This document shows positions 24,398-31,338 of a DNA stretch of 34,321 nt, in pieces. Made by a program: the position numbers and the translations under genes. The notes under the pieces are model-generated. The model saw nothing but the letters and a program-made list of their open reading frames with translations, was not told the DNA's origin and ran no database searches. Source of the stretch: Methanooceanicella nereidis (GTDB lineage: Archaea > Halobacteriota > Methanocellia > Methanocellales > Methanocellaceae); NCBI RefSeq assembly GCF_021023085.1, contig NZ_PGCK01000018.1, forward strand, positions 1 to 34,321, written 5' to 3'. Numbering within the stretch: position 1 is the stretch's first letter; each line of letters starts with the position of its first letter.

Positions 24398-26482
24398 ATG
24401 TTAGAAAAGATGTTTTACCCGGCAAGCGTCGCCGTTATCGGCGCGTCAACAGAGAAAGGAAAAGTAGGTAGAGCAGTGCTCGATAATCTCATCGATGGCT
24501 TTGGCGGAAAGATATTTCCGATAAACCCTAAAGCCCCTGAGATCGAGGGTATCAAGTGCTATAAGAGCGTCCTGGAAGTTCCGGGAGACATCGACCTTGC
24601 AGTCATAGTCATTCCTGCAAAGTTCGTACCCCAGTCGGTCAAAGAATGCGGTGAAAAGGGCATCAAGAACCTTGTCATAATATCCGCAGGATTCAAGGAA
24701 GTAGGCGTAGAGGGTGCAAGGCTCGAAAACGAGGTAAAGGAGATAGCAAAGAACTACGGGATCAGGATCGTCGGCCCGAACTGTCTGGGTATCCTGAATA
24801 CATATTCCAAATGTAATGCGTCGTTCGCGAAAAAAATGCCCCCGAAGGGGAACATGTCTATCATAACACAGTCCGGTGCACTCGGTACAGCGATCCTCGA
24901 CTGGTCTGAGATGACCGATGTAGGCTTTGCGAACTTCGTAAGCCTGGGTAACAAGTCGGACCTGAACGAGATAGACTTCATGCAGGCCTGGAAAGAGGAT
25001 AAGGAAACTAATGTCATTTTAGCATATCTCGAAGGCATCACAGACGGCCAGAGGTTCATCAACGTCTCAAGGGACGTCACGAAAGAAAAGCCCGTCATAG
25101 TCGTTAAGAGCGGCAGGACTGGCGCAGGTGCCAGAGCGGTATCGTCCCATACGGGCAGCCTGGCAGGCGCTGACGCGGCATACGACTCTGCGTTCGCACA
25201 GTGCGGCGTCATACGCGCGGACACTGTCGACCAGTTCTTTGACCTCGCGGGCGGGTTCTCCGGCCAGCCGATCCCGAAGGGTGACAGGGTGGTCATCGTT
25301 ACGAACGCGGGCGGACCGGGTATCCTTGCGACCGACGCGTGTGAAAAATACGGGTTAAAGATAGCCACTTTATCGACCGAGACCGTGGAGAAGCTAAAGA
25401 CCACTCTTCCGCCGGCCGCTAACTTCTATAACCCTGTAGACGTGCTTGGAGATGCTCCCGCAAAACTATATGATTTTGCCCTGGAGACCGTCCTTGCCGA
25501 TGAAGGAGTCGACGGTGTTATAGTCCTGGCCACGCCGCAGTCTATGACCGATCCGGTCGGGATAGCGGAGGTCATCGCCAGGCTCAGGAAGACGACTGAT
25601 AAGCCCATACTTCCATGCTTTGTCGGCGGCACCGTGATGGCCGAAGGCGTAGAGGAGCTAAAGAAATATAAGCTCTATAATTATGAGGACCCTGACAGGG
25701 CTGCGTATACGCTGCGCCAGATGGACAGGTTCAACAAGATACGCAATCGCGTATACGAGAAACCAAGGCAGTTCGACGTGGACAAGGAGACCGTCAGGAA
25801 GACCATTGAGGATTCCAGGAAGGCTGGCATCTCGGTGCTTGGACTTGAAGCCCTCCCGGTGCTCGAGGCTTACGGTATCCCGACATTAAAATACAGGGTC
25901 GTCGACAACGCTGAAAAGGCAAAAGAGACCGCCAGGGAATTCGGTTATCCGGTCGTCATGAAGATCGTCTCGCCGCAGATCATCCACAAATCTGACGTGG
26001 GCGGCGTTCGAGTGGGCCTCGACAGCGACGAGGCGTTAGAGAACGCGTACAATAAGATGATGACTGATGTAAAGGCCGCCGTGCCGCACTGCCGTATCCA
26101 TGGCGTATTGATACAGCAGATGGCCACCGGAGGAAAAGAGGTCATCCTTGGAATGAACCGCGACCCGCAGTTCGGCCCGCTCTTAATGTTCGGCCTTGGC
26201 GGCATATACGTAGAAGTTCTGAAAGACGTACAGTTCAGGGTAGCGCCGCTTACCGAACAGGATGCCCTGGGAATGATCTACGGCATTAAGACGCATCAGA
26301 TGCTTGAAGGCACCAGAGGCGAAAAGCCGTCGGACATAGAGAAGCTCATCGAGCTGCTCCAAAGGCTCTCGCAGCTTGTGACGGACTTCCCCGAGATATT
26401 AGAGCTTGACATCAACCCTGTCAAGGTATATGAAAAGGGCAAGGGCTGCCTTGCGCTGGACGTAAGAATGACTATACAGTAG
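24398..26482 (+). CDS. ADP-forming acetate/acyl-CoA synthetase, fused alpha-beta subunits
   Basis: This enzyme interconverts acetyl-CoA (or another acyl-CoA), ADP and phosphate with the acid, CoA and ATP, usually making ATP by substrate-level phosphorylation. The 694-residue chain has the alpha part first: CoA-binding Rossmann domain (PASVAVIGAS, 8-17; GPNCLGI near 130) and the CoA-ligase domain with the phosphohistidine loop SSHTGSLAG (near 250). The beta ATP-grasp part follows (about 475-694), with IIHKSDVGGVRVG carrying the second His and ELDINPV near the end. I use the ATG at 24398 because the TATA box at 24359 excludes the TTG at 24383. It is transcribed alone. The substrate range cannot be read from sequence. 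Confidence 0.93.
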   Translation: MLEKMFYPASVAVIGASTEKGKVGRAVLDNLIDGFGGKIFPINPKAPEIEGIKCYKSVLEVPGDIDLAVIVIPAKFVPQSVKECGEKGIKNLVIISAGFKEVGVEGARLENEVKEIAKNYGIRIVGPNCLGILNTYSKCNASFAKKMPPKGNMSIITQSGALGTAILDWSEMTDVGFANFVSLGNKSDLNEIDFMQAWKEDKETNVILAYLEGITDGQRFINVSRDVTKEKPVIVVKSGRTGAGARAVSSHTGSLAGADAAYDSAFAQCGVIRADTVDQFFDLAGGFSGQPIPKGDRVVIVTNAGGPGILATDACEKYGLKIATLSTETVEKLKTTLPPAANFYNPVDVLGDAPAKLYDFALETVLADEGVDGVIVLATPQSMTDPVGIAEVIARLRKTTDKPILPCFVGGTVMAEGVEELKKYKLYNYEDPDRAAYTLRQMDRFNKIRNRVYEKPRQFDVDKETVRKTIEDSRKAGISVLGLEALPVLEAYGIPTLKYRVVDNAEKAKETAREFGYPVVMKIVSPQIIHKSDVGGVRVGLDSDEALENAYNKMMTDVKAAVPHCRIHGVLIQQMATGGKEVILGMNRDPQFGPLLMFGLGGIYVEVLKDVQFRVAPLTEQDALGMIYGIKTHQMLEGTRGEKPSDIEKLIELLQRLSQLVTDFPEILELDINPVKVYEKGKGCLALDVRMTIQ

Positions 26483-26489
26483 TCATTCT

Positions 26490-26516
26490 GGTCTTTTTTC
26501 ATTTCTTATTTCTTTT
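26490..26516 (+). terminator. T-rich terminator of the acyl-CoA synthetase gene
   Basis: Three T-tracts (TTTTTT, TTTC, CTTTTT) within 27 nt of the stop, the usual archaeal form. Confidence 0.5.
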
Positions 26517-26619
26517 TATACCATAAGGGTAATATCTATAAGTTATACCGGGTATCTGGTATTGTAGACGAAGGCGTTTCAATGTAAGATGCTTATCCGG
26601 AACTGGATGGTGGGTGCCA

Positions 26620-27363
26620 TTGAAGTATTCGAAAGTAAAAATGAGAGTTAAGTACCTTATGGTCATAGCCAGCATAATCGTAGGCACTGCCGTTTTGCTC
26701 GTGATACCTTTTTTCCAGCCTAATCTTGCGATCTACATAACGATAATCGCGCTGGGCCTTGCCCTTGCGCTTCAAAAATACATAGCGAGCTTCGTAGGAC
26801 ACTTCGTCATAAAAGGATCGAACATCTTTGACGTCGGGGACCGCATCAGGATAGATAAGGTCAAGGGCGACGTGAAACACCTTGGGCTTTTCCACATCAT
26901 CCTGGACGAGGTCGGCGAGGATGAAAAGCTCGGCGGGGAGCTCACGGGAAGAATATTCCACATCCCCAATCTTGTAGTCCTTGACCAGCCCGTGCTTAAT
27001 TATTCGAGAGGCTACACGATCAATGAGGAGCTTACCAGGTGCGGCTACATGTTCGATGAGATAAGGATACCGCTGAAAACAGATAGCGACATCAAGAAAG
27101 GGGTCGAGATATTATCCGTACTGCTGAGCCATGAGAACAATAAGTTCTTAAAGAATTCAATGGAAGCCTTCGGCGAAAACCTGCCTAACTTCGCCCATGA
27201 CCTGGACAAGGGCCCCAGGATAACGGTACATATCGATGAAGGCAAGATATGGATAAAAGGAAAGTTCGTCACTCCCCTGAAACAAAGAAACCAGCTAAGG
27301 ACAAAAATAAACCTTCAGTTCATCGAGCGCATACGTGAGGACAAAACTGTGGAAATTGCCTGA
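26620..27363 (+). CDS. Short MscS-type mechanosensitive channel, copy 1
   Basis: The 247-residue protein has two helices (about 12-30 and 36-60). The second carries the MscS pore pattern LALALQKYIASFVGHFVI, followed by the beta domain signature FDVGDRIRI, GLFHIILDEVGEDE and FHIPNLVVLDQPVLNYS. Small MscS channels open under membrane tension to release solutes. Starting at TTG (26620) aligns with the ATG of the paralogue, and GGTGG lies about 6 nt upstream; a GTG at 26614 is the alternative. The C-terminal part (about 130-247) is typical. It is 93 bp upstream of its paralogue. Confidence 0.85.
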   Translation: MKYSKVKMRVKYLMVIASIIVGTAVLLVIPFFQPNLAIYITIIALGLALALQKYIASFVGHFVIKGSNIFDVGDRIRIDKVKGDVKHLGLFHIILDEVGEDEKLGGELTGRIFHIPNLVVLDQPVLNYSRGYTINEELTRCGYMFDEIRIPLKTDSDIKKGVEILSVLLSHENNKFLKNSMEAFGENLPNFAHDLDKGPRITVHIDEGKIWIKGKFVTPLKQRNQLRTKINLQFIERIREDKTVEIA

Positions 27364-27456
27364 GACGGAATATTTTCCGGACCATCTTGTATCGCCAGCC
27401 GCCGCCTAAAAAAGTTTATATCCATACAGCGCTCTTCTCTTAAAGATCATAACCCT

Positions 27457-28203
27457 ATGAAATATTCGCAGCTGAAGGTCAGGATAAAATATCTTGTCAT
27501 CACCATTTTAATATTAGCTTCGGCGGCTGTCGTTCTTTTGATCCCGTTCTTTTATCCGGGCCTTGGGGCATATATTACCATACTGGCCGTGGGAGCGTCT
27601 CTCGCCTTACAAAAATATATAGCGAGCTTCGTAGGATTCTTCGTCATAAGATGGTCAAGCATATTCGACGTCGGGGACCGTATCAGGATAGGTAATGTGA
27701 AGGGTGACGTTAAGCATATCGGGCTGTTCCATATCATAGTCGACGAGGTAGGCGAGGATGAAAAGCTCGGCGGGGAGCTCACGGGAAGAATATTCCACAT
27801 CCCCAACCTGCTTGTTCTTGACCAGCCCGTGCTGAACTTCTCGAAGGATTTTTCGGTAAACGAGGAGCTTATTTCATGCGGGTATATATTTGATGAGATA
27901 AGGATCCCGCTGTCGACAAAAAGCGATATTAATAAGGCGATCTCGGTGCTGGATGGGATTCTCAGGGCGGAGAACATGGAATCCGTGAAAGCGGCAAAGG
28001 TCATCTATGAGAAGGGGCTGCCGAATTTCATGAAGGATATTGAGAACGGCCCGAAGATAATGATACATATCGACGAAGAGAAGATCTGGATAAAAGGAAA
28101 GTTCGTCACCCAGGTCAGGGACAGGAACATGGTCAAGACCAGGATAAGCCTGAGGTTCATCGAAAGCATACGGGATGACGAGACGATACAGATAGCAAAA
28201 TAA
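27457..28203 (+). CDS. Short MscS-type mechanosensitive channel, copy 2
   Basis: The 248-residue paralogue of the preceding gene has the same two-helix core and beta domain (ALQKYIASFVGFFVI, FDVGDRIRIG, FHIPNLLVLDQPVLNFS). A TATA box (gtttatatc near 27413-27421) gives it its own promoter. A 56-nt stretch (27751-27806) is identical to copy 1 (26914-26969) including third positions, although the surrounding DNA differs. The last 77 bp are repeated at 30563-30639. The intact 3' end therefore lies beside the AT-rich island and could have been supplied by it. Confidence 0.87.
   Translation: MKYSQLKVRIKYLVITILILASAAVVLLIPFFYPGLGAYITILAVGASLALQKYIASFVGFFVIRWSSIFDVGDRIRIGNVKGDVKHIGLFHIIVDEVGEDEKLGGELTGRIFHIPNLLVLDQPVLNFSKDFSVNEELISCGYIFDEIRIPLSTKSDINKAISVLDGILRAENMESVKAAKVIYEKGLPNFMKDIENGPKIMIHIDEEKIWIKGKFVTQVRDRNMVKTRISLRFIESIRDDETIQIAK
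28127..28203 (+). repeat. 77-bp direct repeat, left copy (end of MscS copy 2)
   Basis: Runs from the 25th codon before the stop to the stop codon of the channel gene. It matches 30563-30639 at 76 of 77 positions; the only change is A28200 against G30636, in the last lysine codon. Candidate attachment site (attL-like). Confidence 0.85.
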
Positions 28204-28304
28204 GTTTAGGAAAAAATAGAGATTCTATCTAATCTTTGGAAACGTTATTGTAGAATTTTTGCGATAAAAAATAAATACCGAAAAAATCCATAAATCAATA
28301 ATTT

Positions 28305-28415
28305 TTATCCAGCCCAATTTGTTACTGCTAATACTGCTATTAACATAAACATTAGTATCAAGGCACCTGCAAAAATGGTAATTAGAATCGCAAATATTGA
28401 TTTGATATCCATCAT
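28305..28415 (-). CDS. 36-residue single-helix membrane peptide
   Basis: The frame starts with two ATGs (M-M-D-I-K) and is almost entirely one hydrophobic helix (about 6-30), ending NWAG. GGTGG lies 5-8 nt upstream of the ATG pair, partly in the spacer after the upstream gene. It ends a run of three small genes (28892 down to 28305) with short gaps, so they are probably co-transcribed. The function is unknown; sizes like this are known for toxin peptides and small regulators of membrane complexes, but nothing here identifies one. Confidence 0.5.
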   Translation of the reverse strand: MMDIKSIFAILITIFAGALILMFMLIAVLAVTNWAG

Positions 28416-28426
28416 AATCCACCGTT

Positions 28427-28597
28427 TTAACGATTGCCTAACGCTATCCATCCTAACCCGATTAATAACAGGATTACAATAGTGCTTCCTAAAATCGTTG
28501 TAATGCTTTGGCCATCTACTCCATTAGCACCTGCATAAAAACATAGTGCTAATATAATCCCAAAAATAATGATAAGGAATCCGCCAATATTTACCAA
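28427..28597 (-). CDS. 56-residue two-helix membrane protein
   Basis: The frame starts at TTG and encodes hydrophobic segments at about 5-22 and 37-53 with a short polar hairpin (GANGVDGQS) between them. No in-frame ATG is available; a weak ribosome binding site (GAGTTGAT) precedes the TTG by 3-4 nt. It lies 19 nt after the preceding small gene and 11 nt before the next. No family is recognised. Confidence 0.45.
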   Translation of the reverse strand: MVNIGGFLIIIFGIILALCFYAGANGVDGQSITTILGSTIVILLLIGLGWIALGNR

Positions 28598-28616
28598 TTA
28601 ATCAACTCGCATTATT

Positions 28617-28892
28617 TTAGTAAGTCCACTCGTACCATAAAGATGCTATTGCCTTAGCTATGACATTACAAATGATAGGAACGCCCATTATTATCCCAAT
28701 AATACCAATCAGGTTTAACGGCTCAGGCCATGAAGCTACGAACCCGATGGCGCTCAATATAAATAAAGATAATTTTACTTCACCGGTAATTATTACATGC
28801 TCCATTAACCATGATGAGATATTATTGTAGCCCAATATTCCTAGAAACACTGCGGCTATTATTAATAGTTTAAATTTATCGTAACCTTTCAT
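28617..28892 (-). CDS. 91-residue multi-helix membrane protein
   Basis: The product has a short charged N-terminus (MKGYDKFK), then hydrophobic segments at about 9-22, 37-53 and 58-82, and ends with an aromatic tail (WYEWTY). The start at 28892 is supported by GAAGGT 5 nt upstream; an in-frame ATG at 28976 would add 28 residues and overlap no other gene. It is the first and largest member of the three-gene cluster. No family is recognised. Confidence 0.55.
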   Translation of the reverse strand: MKGYDKFKLLIIAAVFLGILGYNNISSWLMEHVIITGEVKLSLFILSAIGFVASWPEPLNLIGIIGIIMGVPIICNVIAKAIASLWYEWTY

Positions 28893-28984
28893 ATTTACCT
28901 TCGCATTATATAATCGATAATTATACAAGTAGTTCATTAAATACTTTCTCTTAAAAATAGCCTCAACGTTAGCCACTTATGCAC

Positions 28985-29004
28985 ATATATGTATATACAT
29001 ATAT
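28985..29004. promoter_or_regulatory. 20-bp AT palindrome upstream of the mini-gene cluster
   Basis: A perfect palindrome of alternating A and T around GTATATAC lies about 95 bp before the 28892 start and 9 bp before the alternative ATG at 28976. It may be promoter, operator or both. Confidence 0.35.
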
Positions 29005-29029
29005 TTCAAATATTTAGAAAAAATAACAA

Positions 29030-29068
29030 TATAAAAAAATTGGGGCGCAGATAAGTTTAAACCGCGCC
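29030..29068 (-). terminator. Hairpin-T terminator of the 95-residue gene
   Basis: On the minus strand GGCGC (29068-29064) pairs with GCGCC (29048-29044), followed by a T7 run at 29038-29032. The stem starts just before the stop codon at 29057. Confidence 0.5.
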
Positions 29069-29344
29069 ATTCACTATTTTAAAGAAAGGTTTAATGATAG
29101 ATCCCCAGGATGCCACAATTAAACCCATTACACAGATGATGGTTATCGTAAGTACCACTATCTTAATGTAAGGATTTATGATATCATGGACCTCTTGTCT
29201 CTCTTTCTCCAGAACTTTACCAGACTCTTCCGCTATATTATCAGCTAATCTAAATGTAAACTCCTTTGTAGTTGTAGTAAGACATTTACATGCTGATGGG
29301 ACTCCTATACTGGCAATATCCTGAATATTTACTAAAAACTCTAT
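29057..29344 (-). CDS. 95-residue one-helix membrane protein with no standard start codon
   Basis: An open frame reads IEFLVNIQDIASIGVPSACK..., with a charged helical middle part (RLADNIAEESGKVLEKERQE, about 32-51), a membrane helix (about 60-82) and a short tail. The perfect-looking ribosome binding site GGGGGTGAG is followed 6-7 nt later by ATA where ATG would be expected, and an in-frame stop lies just upstream, so no ATG, GTG or TTG can start it. Either ATA is used, the ATG has mutated, or the sequence has an error. The frame is followed by a good terminator, which argues that it is or was a real gene. Confidence 0.45.
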   Translation of the reverse strand: MEFLVNIQDIASIGVPSACKCLTTTTKEFTFRLADNIAEESGKVLEKERQEVHDIINPYIKIVVLTITIICVMGLIVASWGSIIKPFFKIVNGAV

Positions 29345-29603
29345 TAATATCTCACCCCCTCGTCGAATAGGCTTTCATAGTCTACACTATATCAACACAA
29401 AACCGAGGAGCATTATCAAAAAAGTTTATATAGGAATGTTGAGTATCCTACATATTGGAAAAAATTCTTTTTGACATGCGCCGATCTTGTATCGGTTATG
29501 TTTTATTTATGTTTTAATCTTGATTATATACCCCCAGATATTAAGCACTCGCTTATATAATAAGCGTTTCTATTTTAAAAATGTGTTCTATTTAAAATAT
29601 TTA

Positions 29604-29628
29604 TGTGGCAGGGAAAAAACCTGCCACA
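29604..29628 (-). terminator. Terminator-like hairpin after the 47-residue gene
   Basis: TGTGGCAGG (29604-29612) pairs with CCTGCCACA (29620-29628), nine pairs around a 7-nt loop. On the minus strand it begins 8 nt after the stop at 29636, with T6 in the loop. Confidence 0.5.
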
Positions 29629-29635
29629 GACACAA

Positions 29636-29779
29636 TTATCTTTTACGTGCCCTTATGATTTTGCCAATAGTACGCCTGTACACATCGTGCCCGAAGTCCT
29701 GACCAAATCCGGTCATAAACGCCATAGCACCGCAGATAAACAAGCCTCCGGCTATAGTTACCAAAGTATAGAAATCCAC
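29636..29779 (-). CDS. 47-residue membrane peptide with basic tail
   Basis: Starting at GTG with GGAGG 7 nt upstream, the frame encodes one membrane helix (about 5-24, VTIAGGLFICGAMAFMTGF) and an Arg/Lys-rich cytoplasmic tail (RRTIGKIIRARKR). The ideal ribosome binding site and the following hairpin terminator make it likely to be expressed. It faces the same way as the other island genes. No family is recognised. Confidence 0.6.
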   Translation of the reverse strand: MDFYTLVTIAGGLFICGAMAFMTGFGQDFGHDVYRRTIGKIIRARKR

Positions 29780-30239
29780 ATTGGATCCTCCTTTATATTT
29801 TTATTCCATATCAGTGCTGATCCAAAAAGTCGTATGAGTGCGAAAGTTTTTAATAGCGTATTACTATTAATATTATGGAATAGTTTGCTTACGCGCCCAC
29901 ACAAAATTTCGGGCTATATATTTATTTTTTTATTCCATTTATCACCTCTTGATTATTATATGATGTTTATTGGTTACCACATACCACTTGTCTAGGTTGA
30001 AAAGCCAATATATGATGACCTTACTACTTGTACTGCTTGCAAGGTTATAAGTGTTATGTTTACATTTTGTAAATAATTATATAAATAGGGTTTTTTCACT
30101 TATACCCCTATATACTGATATTTTTAAATTTTTATTATACATCATTAAAACTTAATTGTATATAAACTGAACAAGGTAAAAAGAAAATATTCGTAGCCAG
30201 AATATTTTTTCTTTTAATACGTTCCATGCTAAAACAATC
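29780..30239. other. AT-rich segment without a gene
   Basis: No convincing open frame is present. On the minus strand a perfect ribosome binding site (GAGGTGAT, near 29942-29949) is followed by ATG-GAA-TAA only, so it may be the start of a lost gene. The words ggaataaaaa(a/t)ataaa recur on the minus strand near 29793-29807 and 29920-29936. Confidence 0.4.
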
Positions 30240-30562
30240 GTAAAAATTTTGGGAGAATTACCATCGATGACAGATACAAAATATAAAGGACATGATGTCA
30301 TAATATATTTCAACAGCGAGCCGACCATAGACGGCATATAATAAAAAGGCCGGGAACATTTTCGACTTTCCTGCCGTAAACCAAATCTGAAAGATGAAAG
30401 AAGACATAGGTCTTGACGCCACCCGCTGGATAATATTCACTTACTTTAGGGGCAATGCTTCCAAGAGGACGACCGAAGACATTGTAAAAACCGTGCAAGT
30501 AAGAGATAGCATTCTGTAGACGGGCATAACTGCACTTGTTGAGAATATAGAAGTTGTAGGAG
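30240..30562. pseudogene. Degenerate segment with broken frames on both strands
   Basis: This part is less AT-rich than the rest of the island. On the minus strand a frame without stops runs from the right-hand 77-bp repeat to about 30310 (HGFYNVFGRPLGSIAPKVSE, then YYPAGGVKTYVFFHLSDLVY) and then needs a frameshift to continue. On the plus strand a frame continuous with the 77-bp repeat is interrupted by three stops. I cannot assign a family to either. It is best described as remnants of a gene disrupted by rearrangement. Confidence 0.35.
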
Positions 30563-30639
30563 ACATGGTCAAGACCAGGATAAGCCTGAGGTTCATCGAA
30601 AGCATACGGGATGACGAGACGATACAGATAGCAAAGTAA
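30563..30639 (+). repeat. 77-bp direct repeat, right copy (orphan MscS 3' end)
   Basis: Repeats the final 25 codons and the stop of MscS copy 2 with one difference. The upstream sequence is unrelated to the channel, so this is an orphan gene end (attR-like). If the island inserted by site-specific recombination, this would be the displaced original end. Confidence 0.85.
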
Positions 30640-30689
30640 TGCTTGCGAAAAAAGATAAAGGAGAGATTATAACAAAGATACGTAATCTT

Positions 30690-31253
30690 TTACTGTTTTA
30701 TCTTTTCCAGATACCATTCCCGGAATCCAAGAAGTGCGCGCCTCCTGTGGCTGACCTCGTTCTTCTGCTCGACTTCCATTTCCCCTATCGGATATTTTCT
30801 GTAATTTGTTATCGGGTCGTATCCGAACCCCATCGTCCCTTCCTCCTCGAATGACACATCCACATGCCATATGCCTTCGAAGGTCACCGGCTCTCCGCCG
30901 GGCTCACAGTATCCCAGGTAGGAGCGGTATTGCGCTTTACGGTTCTCGACGCCTTCCATCAGCTTTAAGATGCCCTTATTTCCGACGGTCTTTTGCACAT
31001 ATGATGAATACGGCCCCGGGAACCCGTTCAACGCATCGATGAATAGTCCCGAATCTTCGACCATGACAGGCTTCTTTAGTTCTTCCGCGCAATATTTTGC
31101 GCCGTAAGCGGCGATCTTTCCGAGGTCGTTATCCTGGAGCTCGGGGTACGGCATGTTGACCTGTTCGACGTCGAAATTTTCTTTAAAAAGATGTTCTGCT
31201 TCCCTGAATTTTCCTGCGTTAGTGGTGACGAAATAAAGTTTAGGTCTTTCCAT
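30690..31253 (-). CDS. rdgB: XTP/dITP diphosphatase (Ham1/RdgB family)
   Basis: This enzyme removes non-canonical purine triphosphates (XTP, ITP, dITP) from the nucleotide pool. The 187-residue product shows the family motifs in order: FVTTNAGKFREAE (substrate loop), VMVEDSGLFIDALNGFPGPYS, GFGYDPIT and SHRRRALLGF at the C-terminus. The ATG at 31253 gives the normal archaeal length; a longer frame from 31310 adds a hydrophobic stretch of no known role. A TATA-like aatttattt lies about 25-30 nt upstream. It is convergent with the orphan MscS end. Confidence 0.93.
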   Translation of the reverse strand: MERPKLYFVTTNAGKFREAEHLFKENFDVEQVNMPYPELQDNDLGKIAAYGAKYCAEELKKPVMVEDSGLFIDALNGFPGPYSSYVQKTVGNKGILKLMEGVENRKAQYRSYLGYCEPGGEPVTFEGIWHVDVSFEEEGTMGFGYDPITNYRKYPIGEMEVEQKNEVSHRRRALLGFREWYLEKIKQ

Positions 31254-31338
31254 GGTATCTAAAGATACTCCGGTAAAAAAATAAATTTCGATAAAAAAGC
31301 CTGATAACACATTAAAATAAAATAAAAAAATTAAAAAA

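Larger units (their letters stand above)
28204..30562. mobile_element. AT-rich island between 77-bp direct repeats (candidate integrated element)
   Basis: About 2.36 kb of conspicuously AT-rich DNA interrupts a region of otherwise balanced composition. It begins exactly where the MscS copy 2 gene ends and finishes where a second copy of that gene's last 77 bp begins. Its genes are all on the minus strand, opposite to the channel, and encode unusually small membrane proteins. The last ~300 bp (30240-30562) are less AT-rich and hold only broken frames. No integrase, replication gene or tRNA is present, so it would be a defective or non-autonomous element, or a cassette left by recombination. 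Element identity is inference; repeats and composition are seen directly. Confidence 0.6.

Noticed and set aside
26593-28004. Minus-strand ORFs opposite the MscS genes
   Set aside because: They mirror the codon structure of the two channel genes and appear in both paralogues only because those genes are alike.
29487-29995. Plus-strand ORFs across the island
   Set aside because: They overlap the better-supported 47-codon minus-strand gene and its terminator and have no ribosome binding site.
28204-30562. Insertion sequence with transposase
   Set aside because: No terminal inverted repeats, no DDE or HUH motif and no long ORF; the 77-bp direct repeats are far too long for a transposition target duplication.
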